A program made the position numbers and the translations under genes. Below, one piece after another: positions 20,715 through 29,594 of a stretch of DNA of 64,000 nucleotides. The DNA is from Enterobacter sp. JBIWA008 (lineage in GTDB: Bacteria > Pseudomonadota > Gammaproteobacteria > Enterobacterales > Enterobacteriaceae): NCBI RefSeq assembly GCF_019968765.1, contig NZ_CP074149.1:3162001-3226000 (forward strand), given 5' to 3'. The notes beneath the pieces were generated by a model that searched no databases, was not told the origin of the DNA, and saw only the letters and a list, made by a program, of their open reading frames with translations. Numbering within the stretch: the first letter of the stretch is position 1; each line of letters begins with the position of its first letter.

Positions 20715-21434
20715 ATCGCTGCGACAGTAGCTGATGCTGTACTCAATCGGCCGGTGCTGTTGGTCAAGCGCGACCTGCTTGATCACCAGCACCGGTATTT
20801 TTTCATCCATCTTAATGTGCGCCTGAAACTCGCTGTCCGGCATGCGGGCGCTTACCCGTGAACGGGTACGCTGTGGGAAAATATTCTGACTGCGGAAGTA
20901 ATCGTACAGTGAAATCCCTATAGCATCCGGATCGGGAATGAGCCCAACCGGTACCCAGGACTCTTCAATCGACACCGCATCTTCATCCACATAGCGAATG
21001 CGCTTGAGCAAAAAGACTTCGCTGTCCGGAGGGATCGACAGGTGGCTTGCGACCTCTTCCGGGCATTTCACCACCCGCTTGTTGACCCACAGCGTATTAG
21101 GCTTTTGGCCGCGCAGTACCACCTGCCGGGAAAAGCCGCGCGCCTCTTTTAGCGAATATTCAAAGATGTTGTTGATTTGCGTGCCATAGCCACGGGAACG
21201 CGTCACCACCCCCTCTTCCTCCAGCGCCTGCATCGCTTTTCGCACGGTGATGCGCGACACCCCGGTTAACTGGCTCAGATCGCGCTCGCCGGGCAAAATG
21301 TTCCCGTGCTCCAGCATGCCGCTTCGCACCGCATTTTTTACCGTTTCGGCAAACTTCAGGTACAGCGGCGTGTTGTCGGGCGCGGCGATCCGTTCATTCA
21401 GTTGAGCGATTAACCGGGTATGCGCTTGTTCCAT
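20688..21434 (-). CDS. yegW: GntR/HutC-type regulator YegW
   Basis: GntR-family repressor of the HutC subclass, 248 residues. The winged helix is at about 25-90 (NILPGERDLSQLTGVSRITVRKAMQALEEEGVVTRSRGYGTQI) and a UTRA ligand domain fills the rest (VFLLKRIRYVDEDAVSIEESW, PIEYSISYCRSDLYVF). It faces and overlaps yegV, so it is the likely local regulator of yegTUV (inference). The start at 21434 gives MEQAHTRLIAQLNERI, a typical HutC N-terminus. Confidence 0.92.
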   Translation of the reverse strand: MEQAHTRLIAQLNERIAAPDNTPLYLKFAETVKNAVRSGMLEHGNILPGERDLSQLTGVSRITVRKAMQALEEEGVVTRSRGYGTQINNIFEYSLKEARGFSRQVVLRGQKPNTLWVNKRVVKCPEEVASHLSIPPDSEVFLLKRIRYVDEDAVSIEESWVPVGLIPDPDAIGISLYDYFRSQNIFPQRTRSRVSARMPDSEFQAHIKMDEKIPVLVIKQVALDQQHRPIEYSISYCRSDLYVFVCEE

Positions 21435-21476
21435 CTCTGTTTTTCTCAGGCGTGATGTATCCTGCCAGTATACGGC

Positions 21477-22277
21477 TTACCACCATGCATGAAAATGGTG
21501 TACCGGCCCAATACCGTGACCGACTTCCAGAGTATCGGCTTTTGCCAGCGCCGCCGAGAGCCAGATTTTCGCTTCGCGCACCGTATCGGCCCAGCTTTCA
21601 TGCCGCGGGCGCAGCGCCGCCAGCGCGGCCGAAAGCGTACAGCCCGTGCCGTGGGTGTTTTTGGTCTGCACGCGCGGAGCGGTAAAACGCACTTCGCCGT
21701 CGCGGGTAAAGAGCCAGTCCGGGCTTTCAGCGTCATCCAGATGGCCGCCCTTCATCAGCACCGCCCCGCAGCCCATCGACAGCAGCGCGTTCCCCTGCTC
21801 TTTCATCTCGCGTTCCGTTTGCGCATGCGATGCGCCCAACAGCGCGGCGGCTTCCGGCAGATTGGGCGTGATAAGCGCCACCTGCGGCAGCAGCTTTTTG
21901 CGCAGCGTCTCGACGGCAGAGGCGGAGAGCAGCGGGTCACCGCTTTTTGCCAGCATGACGGTATCCAGCACCACGTTTCGCACCTGATAGCGTTTAAGCC
22001 GCTCGGCCACCGCTTCCACAATGTCGGTCTCGGCCAACATGCCGATCTTGGTGGTATCGATGCGCACGTCGCTGAACACTGAATCCAGCTGCGCGGCAAC
22101 AAAATCCGGCTCGATACGGTAAACCGACTGCACGCCGCGCGTGTTTTGCGCCACCAGCGCGGTAATGACGGAACAGCCGTATGCGCCAAGGGCGGAGAAG
22201 GTTTTCAGGTCAGCCTGGATACCCGCGCCGCCGCTGGGATCGGTGCCGGCTATGGTCAGGGCGTTAATCCGTTTCAT
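21477..22277 (-). CDS. thiD: HMP/HMP-phosphate kinase ThiD
   Basis: Bifunctional kinase making hydroxymethylpyrimidine pyrophosphate for thiamine synthesis and salvage; 266 residues from the ATG at 22277, equal to the E. coli length. The N-terminus [31 protein letters not shown] is diagnostic, and the ribokinase-fold anion hole [14 protein letters not shown] is intact. The ATG overlaps the thiM stop (ATGA). The open frame reaches 22385, inside thiM, but only the 22277 start agrees with the family. Confidence 0.95.
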   Translation of the reverse strand: MKRINALTIAGTDPSGGAGIQADLKTFSALGAYGCSVITALVAQNTRGVQSVYRIEPDFVAAQLDSVFSDVRIDTTKIGMLAETDIVEAVAERLKRYQVRNVVLDTVMLAKSGDPLLSASAVETLRKKLLPQVALITPNLPEAAALLGASHAQTEREMKEQGNALLSMGCGAVLMKGGHLDDAESPDWLFTRDGEVRFTAPRVQTKNTHGTGCTLSAALAALRPRHESWADTVREAKIWLSAALAKADTLEVGHGIGPVHHFHAWW

Positions 22278-23044
22278 GCCAGTTCCTCCAGCGTGTAGAG
22301 CGCATCCAGGAACGCGCTGGCAAAACTGCCTGGGCCACGAGAATGCGCAATGGCTGTCGTTCCGGCTCGCTTCATAAATCCGCACGCGGCGGAGACGTTA
22401 TCCAGCCTGTCGCCCGGCAGTGAGCAACTCGCCGCCACAACGGCAGAGAGTGCGCACCCGGTTCCCACCACGCGCGTCATCAGCGGATCGCCGCCCGTTA
22501 CCGTGCGGGTGCGTTGCCCATCAGTGATGTAATCCACCTCACCGGTGACTACCACAACGGCATTGGTCTGGCGAGCCAGCGCCTGTGCGGCGGGCACCGC
22601 GCTGGCTGCGGTGTCGGTTGTATCGACGCCGCGTCCGCCCGCGCTCATTCCGGCAAGAGCCAGAATTTCGGAGGCATTGCCGCGAATGGCGGCCGGTTTC
22701 AGGGCCAGGATTTGATGGCAAAAGCGGGTGCGGAACGTCAGGGCGCCCGCGGCAACCGGGTCCAGCGTCCAGGGCTTGCCTGCAGCGACCGCGCTCTCAA
22801 TCGCCCGACGCATCGCCTGGGCACGCGGTGAGGTCAGCGTACCAACGTTGATCAGCAATGCATCGGCGATGCCGGCAAACTGTTCAGCCTCTTCCGCCTC
22901 AATCACCATCGCCGGCGAGGCGCCAAGCGCCAGCAGAACGTTGGCAGTAAAGGTCTGTACGACGTCGTTAGTCATACAATGCGTAAGCGGAGAACGGGTT
23001 CGGAAGTGGTGTAAAACGTGTAAATCGAGCAGGTCAGGCTGCAT
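22274..23044 (-). CDS. thiM: Hydroxyethylthiazole kinase ThiM
   Basis: Thiamine-salvage kinase phosphorylating hydroxyethylthiazole, 256 residues. Landmarks: [49 protein letters not shown], and the ATP-site [22 protein letters not shown] with the catalytic Cys. The ATG at 23044 follows AGGAGCG. It leads the thiMD operon and lies behind a TPP riboswitch, so thiamine pyrophosphate should turn off translation. Confidence 0.95.
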   Translation of the reverse strand: MQPDLLDLHVLHHFRTRSPLTHCMTNDVVQTFTANVLLALGASPAMVIEAEEAEQFAGIADALLINVGTLTSPRAQAMRRAIESAVAAGKPWTLDPVAAGALTFRTRFCHQILALKPAAIRGNASEILALAGMSAGGRGVDTTDTAASAVPAAQALARQTNAVVVVTGEVDYITDGQRTRTVTGGDPLMTRVVGTGCALSAVVAASCSLPGDRLDNVSAACGFMKRAGTTAIAHSRGPGSFASAFLDALYTLEELA

Positions 23045-23080
23045 GGGTTCGCTCCTGCCTTGCGTGAAGAAGCGATGACC

Positions 23081-23170
23081 GGGAAGGCATCTGACTTCCC
23101 TACGCTGGCATTATCCAGATCAGGTAATACGGGTATTTCTCAGCCTTCACAAAGAAGGGCACCCCGAGTC
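23081..23170 (-). promoter_or_regulatory. TPP riboswitch (thi box) of thiMD
   Basis: On the minus strand the RNA begins GACTCGGGGTGCCCTTC (from 23170), then GGCTGAGAAATACCC, CCTGATCTGGATAATGCCAGCG and AGGGAAG (23095). These are the core elements of the thiM aptamer in the correct order, including the CUGAGA motif. Immediately after, GGGAAG (23095-23100) can instead pair with CTTCCC (23081-23086). This gives a compact hairpin just ahead of the ribosome site of thiM. Confidence 0.95.
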
Positions 23171-23809
23171 AAAATACTTTTAAAACAGTGAGTTATCAAA
23201 CTCATTAACGTTAGGTAGTGTAACCGCGGCCGTAGGCCAGGCGCAAGGAGTTTCGATTTATCACCCCGTTTGTTACAGCGGAAATCTCCAGTCGTTCTTT
23301 CCCTTCATTTACCTACATTTATTACGCTTTAGTTAATTCTGGTTCGATAATTGTTAATACGTTATTGAAAAACTTTATTACGCACTTTTATTGTGTCTAT
23401 TATTTTTGTTCTTTATTACGTGCTTCTTCTGCTTTTATAAGATATGAAAACTTCTTTCGCATGAAAGAATAAGAAGGTATTAATTTATTTAACTCTATTA
23501 AACATTTGTACTTTCATCAATAGCTTAACGCTCACATTGATTTATCGAACAATCCATAAGTTAATGTATACATTAAATAAATCTCCTCGATACCGCATCC
23601 TGACCTTTCATTTATTCATATCATTTATGATTTAGATCAAAATCATTAATTTGAGTTTAATTGATAGTTTATTCACGCAATTAAAAAAGCTCCGGGCAAT
23701 AAATATCCTGTATTGACATACGGAAATACAGATAACCACATGCTCACTATGGCAAAAACTGTTCTGCTTAAATTTGTTTTTCAAAACGTTAATGATGTGA
23801 GTCCTTCGA
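23171..23809. other. AT-rich intergenic region before the adhesin gene
   Basis: About 640 bases, clearly AT-rich from 23290 on. The right end of thiMD control (promoter upstream of 23170) must lie at the left. No gene, repeat or terminator is recognised; short frames on both strands lack ribosome sites. The composition matches the adhesin gene that follows and marks the start of an acquired stretch (inference). Confidence 0.5.
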
Positions 23810-24685
23810 ATGAAAGTTTTAAATAAATCTGTTGTTTCTGTTTTTGTATTGGGGGTGGTAGCAGGTAGCGCCATGAATATTACTGACGCTGCTGCTGCCG
23901 TTTGGGATGACGCATCAATCACAAATATTGTGAATGACCATCAAGACCAAATTACGCAAAACAAGGATGATAGTATTGCTCGCGATCTCTCAACTGAAAA
24001 TCGCTTAACGCAGGTGGATAGTGACCTTCAATCCACTAAATTAGGTGTTTTGGTTATTGAGAAAGCCACAAATGAGGCTAACCAAAAAGCCTTACTTGCT
24101 GGTGCGCTTGCAGATACCGCCAATCAAAAAAGCGATGCTGCTTTACAGGGTGTCACGACGAACGGCACAGAAATTAGCAATATGGAGAACGTTAATAAAG
24201 TGCAAGATAACCGTCTTAATAGCCTGGAAAATGCCCCTAAACCCACTAACGGCGTAGATGGCAAAGATGGCGTGACGACCACCGTGACGCGCATGCAGGT
24301 AGACGCAGCAACACAAACTAAAGTGGCTGATAATACCCAGGCGGTTACCGCCACCGCTCAGGATCTGCTGGCAACGAAACAGACGTTACAGGCAATGAAT
24401 AATAATACCAACCAGCAATTTAAATCACTGCACGATGAAGTGGATAATAATAAGAAGCAAGCCAATGCGGGTATTTCAGGAGCCATGGCGATGGCAGGTT
24501 TACCGCAAGTACAAACGAATCAGCATGTTATGTTTTCTGCTGGCGGAGCTACATACAATAGTGAAAGCGCCATTGCCGTCGGGGCATCCGTTAACTTTAG
24601 TTCACATGTCATCGCGAAAGTGAGCTTCTCTGATGATACCGCCAATAATATGGGAGCATCAGTTGGCGTCGGAATGGGCTTTTAA
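23810..24685 (+). CDS. Small YadA-type trimeric autotransporter adhesin
   Basis: Predicted surface protein of 291 residues assembled as a trimer in the outer membrane. A signal peptide (VVSVFVLGVVAGSAMNITDA, cleavage near residue 28-30) is followed by a heptad-like coiled-coil stalk (about 40-130). Next is a short collagen-like segment NGVDGKDG (near 148-155) and more coiled coil. The last 80 residues fit a YadA membrane anchor: FKSLHDEVDNNKKQANAGISGAMAMAGLPQV, alternating beta strands, and terminal VGMGF with a final Phe. No head domain or Hep_Hag repeats are seen, so the passenger is unusually short. The gene is AT-rich with a weak ribosome site. It has no counterpart here in K-12. Ligand unknown. 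Confidence 0.82.
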   Translation: MKVLNKSVVSVFVLGVVAGSAMNITDAAAAVWDDASITNIVNDHQDQITQNKDDSIARDLSTENRLTQVDSDLQSTKLGVLVIEKATNEANQKALLAGALADTANQKSDAALQGVTTNGTEISNMENVNKVQDNRLNSLENAPKPTNGVDGKDGVTTTVTRMQVDAATQTKVADNTQAVTATAQDLLATKQTLQAMNNNTNQQFKSLHDEVDNNKKQANAGISGAMAMAGLPQVQTNQHVMFSAGGATYNSESAIAVGASVNFSSHVIAKVSFSDDTANNMGASVGVGMGF

Positions 24686-24771
24686 CTAAATACAACTGAA
24701 GCATTATTAACTGACGCCATTAAGTTAATAACCCGCTTGCCTCTGGCAAGAATCGCGATGACAGAAAAAAC

Positions 24772-24876
24772 ATGCTCAGATATATCATTCTTTCAGCGAC
24801 CCTGCATCTGATGCTCATTGGTGTCGGCATTTGGGTCGGCATGATGTACGTCTCCTATTATCTGTGCGTTTTATAA
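24772..24876 (+). CDS. Possible 34-residue membrane peptide
   Basis: A short open frame, MLRYIILSATLHLMLIGVGI then WVGMMYVSYYLCVL, almost entirely hydrophobic with one Arg near the N-terminus, consistent with a single transmembrane segment. It lies between the adhesin and the next exported protein in the same direction, and its stop is directly followed by the GGTGGAG ribosome site of that gene. Its own ribosome site is weak (GACAGAAA). No homologue is recognised; it could be a chance frame. Confidence 0.35.
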   Translation: MLRYIILSATLHLMLIGVGIWVGMMYVSYYLCVL

Positions 24877-24895
24877 GGTGGAGAAAAATTTAGCT

Positions 24896-25330
24896 ATGAA
24901 AACTCAATTAATATTGATTGCACTGATGTTGACGGTAGCGACAACACCGGCTCATGCCATTAATGCGCACTATCGTGCTCAATTAGAACGTTCAGGATGT
25001 ACTGAGATGAACGCGAATGACGGCTCTTGTGATATCCACAAAACAAAAGCCCAAAATGCGGCGCAGCACGCACCAGCTAAGGTCCACGACCCTTTGCGTG
25101 AAGCCACTTTCACATCGGATGCGGTTAACGCCACGATTTCAAACGGCTTTTTTAACGCCACCATTAACGGTAAAAAGGCCACCGTGAAACGTCTGAATGC
25201 TCATTTCTATGAAATTCACGGTAATGGTTTTGTTATATCGCTAAGCCTTGATGAGAACGGCATTACCACGGCGTCCTGGAATAAGACGGCAGGACGTAAC
25301 CACGGCATTTTGCAGGTGTCGCAGAAATAA
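24896..25330 (+). CDS. Exported protein of unknown function
   Basis: Predicted periplasmic or secreted protein, 144 residues from the ATG at 24896; a GTG at 24878 would add six residues ahead of the signal peptide and is less likely. The signal peptide (KTQLILIALMLTVATTPAHA) ends at AHA-IN. The mature part has two cysteines (SGCTEMNANDGSCDI) able to form a disulfide, a Lys/Ala/Gln-rich stretch, and a C-terminal half of alternating strands (ATISNGFFNATINGKKATVKRL, FVISLSLDENGITTASW). I do not recognise the family. It follows the adhesin gene in the same direction and ends at a terminator, so the two may be co-expressed (inference). Confidence 0.7.
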   Translation: MKTQLILIALMLTVATTPAHAINAHYRAQLERSGCTEMNANDGSCDIHKTKAQNAAQHAPAKVHDPLREATFTSDAVNATISNGFFNATINGKKATVKRLNAHFYEIHGNGFVISLSLDENGITTASWNKTAGRNHGILQVSQK

Positions 25331-25337
25331 AGATAAC

Positions 25338-25360
25338 AAGGAGGCAGTCTGCCTCCTTTT
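25338..25360 (+). terminator. Terminator after the exported protein gene
   Basis: AAGGAGGCA-GTC-TGCCTCCTT stem with a following T stretch, eight bases after the stop. Confidence 0.85.
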
Positions 25361-25529
25361 CGGTCAGCGAATGGCACGATTTGTCACACTCTTTTTTATG
25401 AATTTACAGTCAGGGTAGAACACACGTAACAGGCTGTTTTTCTTTACCATAAAGTGCAATTTTCTTCCTAAAAAAGGGGATATCTTCTCCCCTGAGCGCC
25501 ATGTCACAAAACAGTAAACAAATTAACCA

Positions 25530-25558
25530 TTGAGCCCCGTGGCAAAAGGCTCTATATT
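25530..25558 (+). promoter_or_regulatory. Sigma-70-type promoter of dat-ddc
   Basis: TTGAGC and TATATT with a 17-base spacer, placed 85 bases before the dat start. The gap 25361-25642 otherwise contains only a small AGGGGA/TCCCCT hairpin at 25475-25493. Confidence 0.55.
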
Positions 25559-25642
25559 GGCGGCGTTTTTTTCAGGCCCCATCTGTTTTTTAACTTTTTA
25601 TTCAATCGTGGCTCATAACGAAGCGGCGGTTGTAGGAGTGAT

Positions 25643-27019
25643 ATGATGACGGATAAAGTCCGTATTGACACCGTAGATGCCCACAAAAGCAACGAAACCT
25701 ATCTGGCCCGTCAGGCCGAGTTTGAATCTAACGTCAGGAGTTATCCGCGCAAACTGCCTTTAGCCATCGCTAAAGCAGAAGGCGTGTGGATCACCGATGC
25801 AGATAATAAAGAATACCTTGACTGTTTAGCAGGCGCAGGAACCCTTGCGCTTGGCCATAACCATCCTGATGTGCTGAAAAGCATCCAAAATGTCATTACC
25901 AGCGGCTTGCCGTTACACACTCTGGATCTGACTACGCCTCTGAAAGACGCGTTTTCCGAATACCTGCTCTCTCTGCTGCCTGGTCAGGGCAAAGAGTACT
26001 GCCTGCAGTTCACCGGTCCATCCGGTGCTGACGCCGTTGAAGCGGCGCTGAAGCTGGCGAAAAAAGTGACCGGCCGTAGCGGTATCATCAGCTTCTCTGG
26101 TGGTTACCACGGTATGACCCACGGCGCACTGTCCGTGACCGGCAACCTGTCTCCGAAAGAAGCGGTTGACGGTATGATGCCAGAAGTACAGTTCATGCCT
26201 TACCCGCACGAGTACCGTTGCCCGCTGGGTATCGGTGGTGAAGCGGGCGTGAAAGCGCTGACTTACTACTTCGATAACCTGATTAACGACGTTGAAAGCG
26301 GCGTGCGTAAACCTGCTGCGGTGATTCTGGAAGCCGTTCAGGGCGAAGGCGGCGTGAACCCGGCTCCGGCTGAGTGGCTGCAGCGCATCCGTAAAGTGAC
26401 TCAGGAACACGGCATTCTGCTGATCCTCGACGAAGTTCAGGCTGGCTTTGCCCGTACCGGTAAATTCTTCGCCTTCGAACACGCTGGCATTGAGCCAGAC
26501 ATCATCGTGATGTCTAAAGCAGTGGGTGGCGGTCTGCCGCTGGCCGTGCTCGGTATCAAAAAGCAGTTCGATGCATGGGCGCCAGGTCACCACACCGGTA
26601 CCTTCCGCGGCAACCAGCTAGCGATGGCAACCGGTCTGACGACGCTGAAAATCCTGAAAGACCAGAACATCGCAGGCAAAGTGGCGGCACAAGGCGAATG
26701 GCTGAAAGGCCAGCTGAAAGAGATGGCGAAACGCTATCCGGTCATCGGCCACGTGCGCGGTCTGGGCATGATGATCGGTATTGAGATCGTTAAGCCACAC
26801 GAAGCCGCTGACCACATGGGCTGCTTCCCGGGCGACGGCGAGCTGTCTGCACTGATTCAGAAGAAGTGCTTCGAAGCCGGTCTGATTCTGGAGCGCGGTG
26901 GCCGTAACGGTATCGTTCTGCGTCTGCTGCCGTCTCTGCTGATCAGCGACGAAGAGCTGAAAATCTTCCTGGATAAATTTGAGCAGGCACTGCTTGCTGC
27001 GGGCGTTCGCCCGGCGTAA
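25643..27019 (+). CDS. dat: Diaminobutyrate--2-oxoglutarate aminotransferase
   Basis: PLP-dependent class III aminotransferase making L-2,4-diaminobutyrate from aspartate semialdehyde and glutamate, 458 residues. Visible features: [16 protein letters not shown], the PLP-phosphate loop [38 protein letters not shown] with the cofactor Asp, and the Schiff-base Lys292 in [14 protein letters not shown]. It precedes ddc by 18 bp; together they form the Dat-Ddc route to 1,3-diaminopropane known in Acinetobacter and Enterobacter. A second ATG three bases in has better spacing from GGAG. The pair is absent at this site in E. coli K-12. Confidence 0.93.
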   Translation: MMTDKVRIDTVDAHKSNETYLARQAEFESNVRSYPRKLPLAIAKAEGVWITDADNKEYLDCLAGAGTLALGHNHPDVLKSIQNVITSGLPLHTLDLTTPLKDAFSEYLLSLLPGQGKEYCLQFTGPSGADAVEAALKLAKKVTGRSGIISFSGGYHGMTHGALSVTGNLSPKEAVDGMMPEVQFMPYPHEYRCPLGIGGEAGVKALTYYFDNLINDVESGVRKPAAVILEAVQGEGGVNPAPAEWLQRIRKVTQEHGILLILDEVQAGFARTGKFFAFEHAGIEPDIIVMSKAVGGGLPLAVLGIKKQFDAWAPGHHTGTFRGNQLAMATGLTTLKILKDQNIAGKVAAQGEWLKGQLKEMAKRYPVIGHVRGLGMMIGIEIVKPHEAADHMGCFPGDGELSALIQKKCFEAGLILERGGRNGIVLRLLPSLLISDEELKIFLDKFEQALLAAGVRPA

Positions 27020-27037
27020 CCGGAGTTATTGATTACG

Positions 27038-28504
27038 ATGTCTGATTCAAACCCAATTTTGTTCTCCTCTGCGCAGAGCATTGAAGCTTACCAGCAGGCG
27101 ATCGAACAAAGCTCTCAGGCTGTGATGCAGTGGCTGAAACAGCCTGAGATGTACCAGGGCAAAACGGTCGCAGAGCTGCGCGACCGTATTAAGCTGGATT
27201 TCAATCCGAAAGGGCTGGGCAACGAAGCGGCGATTGAACGCGCCGTGGAGTTCTTCCTGAAAGACAGCTTGTCCGTTCATCATCCGCAGTGTGTGGCGCA
27301 CCTTCACTGCCCAAGCCTGGTGGTAAGCCAGGCGGCGGAAGTGCTGATCAACGCCACTAACCAGAGTATGGACTCCTGGGATCAAAGCCCGTCCGCAACC
27401 ATTATCGAGATCAAACTGATCGAGTGGCTGCGTACCCGCGTGGGTTATCAGGCCGGCGACGCCGGTGTCTTCACCAGCGGTGGCACCCAGAGCAACCTGA
27501 TGGGCCTGATGCTGGCTCGCGATGCGTTCTTCGCGCGTCAGGGCCACTCCGTTCAGCAGGACGGCCTGGTGGGCGATCTGCGTAAGATCCGCGTGCTGTG
27601 CTCCGAAAACGCGCACTTCTCCGTGCAGAAAAACATGGCGCTGATGGGTCTGGGCTACCAGTCCGTGGTGCAGGTGAAAACGGACGAATTCTCCCGTATG
27701 GATCTGACCGATCTGGCGGCGAAAATTGAGCAGTGCAATGCAAACGGTGAGCAGATTCTGGCGATCGTCGCGACGGCAGGTACCACCGATGCCGGTGCTA
27801 TCGACCCGCTGCGTGCGATTGCAGAGCTGGCCGCGAAGCAGAACATCTGGGTACACGTTGATGCGGCCTGGGGCGGCGCGCTGCTGATGTCTGAGCAGTA
27901 TCGTCACTACCTGGACGGCATTGAGCTGGTGGATTCCGTCACCCTGGACTTCCACAAGCAGTTCTTCCAGACCATCAGCTGCGGCGCGTTCCTGCTGAAA
28001 GAAGCGCGTCACTATGAGCTGATGCGCTATCAGGCGGCCTACCTGAACTCTGAGTTCGACGAAGAGGCAGGCGTGCCTAACCTGGTGTCCAAATCTCTGC
28101 AGACCACCCGTCGTTTCGACGCGCTGAAGCTGTGGATGAGCCTGGAAGCGCTGGGTCAGGAGCAATACGCGGCGATCATCGATCACGGCGTGACGCTGGC
28201 GCAGCAGGTTGCGGCCTACGTGAAAGAGCAGCCTGCTCTGGAACTGGTTATGCAGCCACAGCTGGCGAGCGTTCTGTTCCGCTTCCGCGGACAGGTACAG
28301 ACGGATGACGCGGGCATCGCCCTGCTGAACCAGAAAATTGGTGATGCGTTGCTGGAATCCGGCCGTGCGAACGTCGGTGTGACCGAGCATAACGGCGTCA
28401 CCTGCCTGAAGCTGACGCTGCTGAACCCAACCGTGACGCTGGAAGATATTAAAATCCTGCTGTCCCTGGTTGAGCGCACCGCGCAGGAAGTTCTGGCTAA
28501 GTAA
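27038..28504 (+). CDS. ddc: L-2,4-diaminobutyrate decarboxylase
   Basis: PLP-dependent group II decarboxylase converting L-2,4-diaminobutyrate to 1,3-diaminopropane, 488 residues from the ATG at 27038 (GGAG upstream; the TTG at 27029 is too close to it). Features: HPQCVAHLHCPSL, GVFTSGGTQSNLMGL, IVATAGTTDAGAIDPL, HVDAAWGGALL, and the cofactor lysine in LDFHKQFFQ (about Lys307). Co-transcribed with dat and followed by a hairpin with a T stretch. Diaminopropane substitutes for or supplements other polyamines and is a siderophore precursor in some bacteria (family knowledge); no siderophore genes are near. Confidence 0.93.
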   Translation: MSDSNPILFSSAQSIEAYQQAIEQSSQAVMQWLKQPEMYQGKTVAELRDRIKLDFNPKGLGNEAAIERAVEFFLKDSLSVHHPQCVAHLHCPSLVVSQAAEVLINATNQSMDSWDQSPSATIIEIKLIEWLRTRVGYQAGDAGVFTSGGTQSNLMGLMLARDAFFARQGHSVQQDGLVGDLRKIRVLCSENAHFSVQKNMALMGLGYQSVVQVKTDEFSRMDLTDLAAKIEQCNANGEQILAIVATAGTTDAGAIDPLRAIAELAAKQNIWVHVDAAWGGALLMSEQYRHYLDGIELVDSVTLDFHKQFFQTISCGAFLLKEARHYELMRYQAAYLNSEFDEEAGVPNLVSKSLQTTRRFDALKLWMSLEALGQEQYAAIIDHGVTLAQQVAAYVKEQPALELVMQPQLASVLFRFRGQVQTDDAGIALLNQKIGDALLESGRANVGVTEHNGVTCLKLTLLNPTVTLEDIKILLSLVERTAQEVLAK

Positions 28505-28511
28505 TACAACA

Positions 28512-28541
28512 CCCCTCTTCCGCCGGGAGAGGGGTTATTTT
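28512..28541. terminator. Hairpin between ddc and scsD-like gene
   Basis: CCCCTCTTCC-GCC-GGGAGAGGGG followed by TTATTTTT on the plus strand. It sits between two converging stops and can serve both. Its stem is related to the dispersed CCCTCTCCC repeats. Confidence 0.75.
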
Positions 28542-29056
28542 TACATCCCTGCCCACCACATCCTGGTTTTTAATCCCCAGTAACTCGTCCAGCCCGTCGT
28601 GGTACTGACCACATTACCCTTCGACACAATCACCAGCGTCGGCGTTACGCTCACCTGCCACTGCTGCGACAACGCACCGTTTTCATCGTTTATCACCGGC
28701 ATTTTCAGCTGTTTCTTTTCAACCCAGCGCGCAAGCTTTGCGTTATCGCCGGAACGCATGGCAATACTCACCACGTTCCCGCCCTCTTCTGCCAGCTGAT
28801 TAACGGAAGGCGTCGTATAACGGCATATGCTGCACCAGGTCGCCCAGACGTAAATCAGCAGCGGACGCTCCTGGCTAAGCGCCGCGATATCGTGAATGTT
28901 GCCGTGGATGCTCTGCATCGGTGTTGCACTAAAACTGGCTGGAAGGGCCGGTTTACGATAATGATCCACACCCCACATGATGGCCAGCGTCAGTAAAAAG
29001 CGTATGACGCCTTCCCGCGCCCAGCGGCGCAGGCGACTGACTTTGCGGTTATCCAT
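28541..29056 (-). CDS. Membrane-anchored thioredoxin-like protein, ScsD family
   Basis: Predicted periplasmic disulfide oxidoreductase tethered by an N-terminal helix (about residues 16-30, after Arg/Lys-rich [13 protein letters not shown]), 171 residues. The thioredoxin active site is WATWCSICRYTTPS with Cys75 and Cys78; the cis-Pro loop VSVTPTLVIV is near 135-141. Closest to ScsD/DsbE-type proteins that act in copper or redox stress, but here it is alone, without scsABC. The role is therefore uncertain: it may reduce or oxidise periplasmic thiols. No counterpart at this place in K-12. Confidence 0.8.
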   Translation of the reverse strand: MDNRKVSRLRRWAREGVIRFLLTLAIMWGVDHYRKPALPASFSATPMQSIHGNIHDIAALSQERPLLIYVWATWCSICRYTTPSVNQLAEEGGNVVSIAMRSGDNAKLARWVEKKQLKMPVINDENGALSQQWQVSVTPTLVIVSKGNVVSTTTGWTSYWGLKTRMWWAGM

Positions 29057-29273
29057 TGTGACCTCTCAATTCAACCGGAGGTCATCATAGCGGGCGAGTC
29101 TGCGTCATGCTGTAAAGAAGTGTCGTGCTCGTGGCGGAAAACGATCCCTGGTTTATGTTCAGTTTTGTTACATTTTTCCTGGAACAAGCCATAGTCTGAT
29201 ACATAAAATAGTCAGGTTGCCGTATTGTTGACGTGCAAAAGCAAAAAGTAAAAACAGTATAACTGGAGAAAAA

Positions 29274-29594
29274 ATGGCTAAGTGTAAATGGCTGCTTCTG
29301 GGTGTCGTGATGTCCCTGGCAAGCGTGGCTAACGCAGCACCAGCAGCATCAGGCATCAGCGCTTACGAAGAACAAGAATTCATCGCTGATTTCACAAAGT
29401 TCAAAATCGGCGACACAGCACCCGCGCTGTATCAAACGCCAGAGTACACCATTAAACAGTACCAGTTGCGCAACCTTCCGGCGCCGGATGCCGGGACCCA
29501 CTGGACCTACATGGGTGAAAACTACGTTCTGATTGGCGATGCAGATGGCAAAATCTACAAAGCCTACAATGGGGATATTTTCTATCACCGCTGA
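29274..29594 (+). CDS. RcnB-family periplasmic protein
   Basis: Small exported protein, 106 residues: signal peptide to about residue 21 (WLLLGVVMSLASVANA), then a C-terminal RcnB-like fold with IKQYQLRNLPAPDAGTHWTYMGENYVLIGDADGKIYKA. RcnB modulates nickel and cobalt efflux in E. coli, where rcnRAB lie in this neighbourhood; rcnA and rcnR are not present here, so the metal role is not assured. Few His or Cys are available for metal binding. Good ribosome site (CTGGAGAAAAA). Its 3' end overlaps the next gene by 26 bases. Confidence 0.75.
   Translation: MAKCKWLLLGVVMSLASVANAAPAASGISAYEEQEFIADFTKFKIGDTAPALYQTPEYTIKQYQLRNLPAPDAGTHWTYMGENYVLIGDADGKIYKAYNGDIFYHR

Noticed and set aside
23171..23809. 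Search for a tRNA or attachment site at the left edge of the accessory stretch
   Set aside because: No cloverleaf, CCA end or direct repeat seen; an integrated element is not supported.
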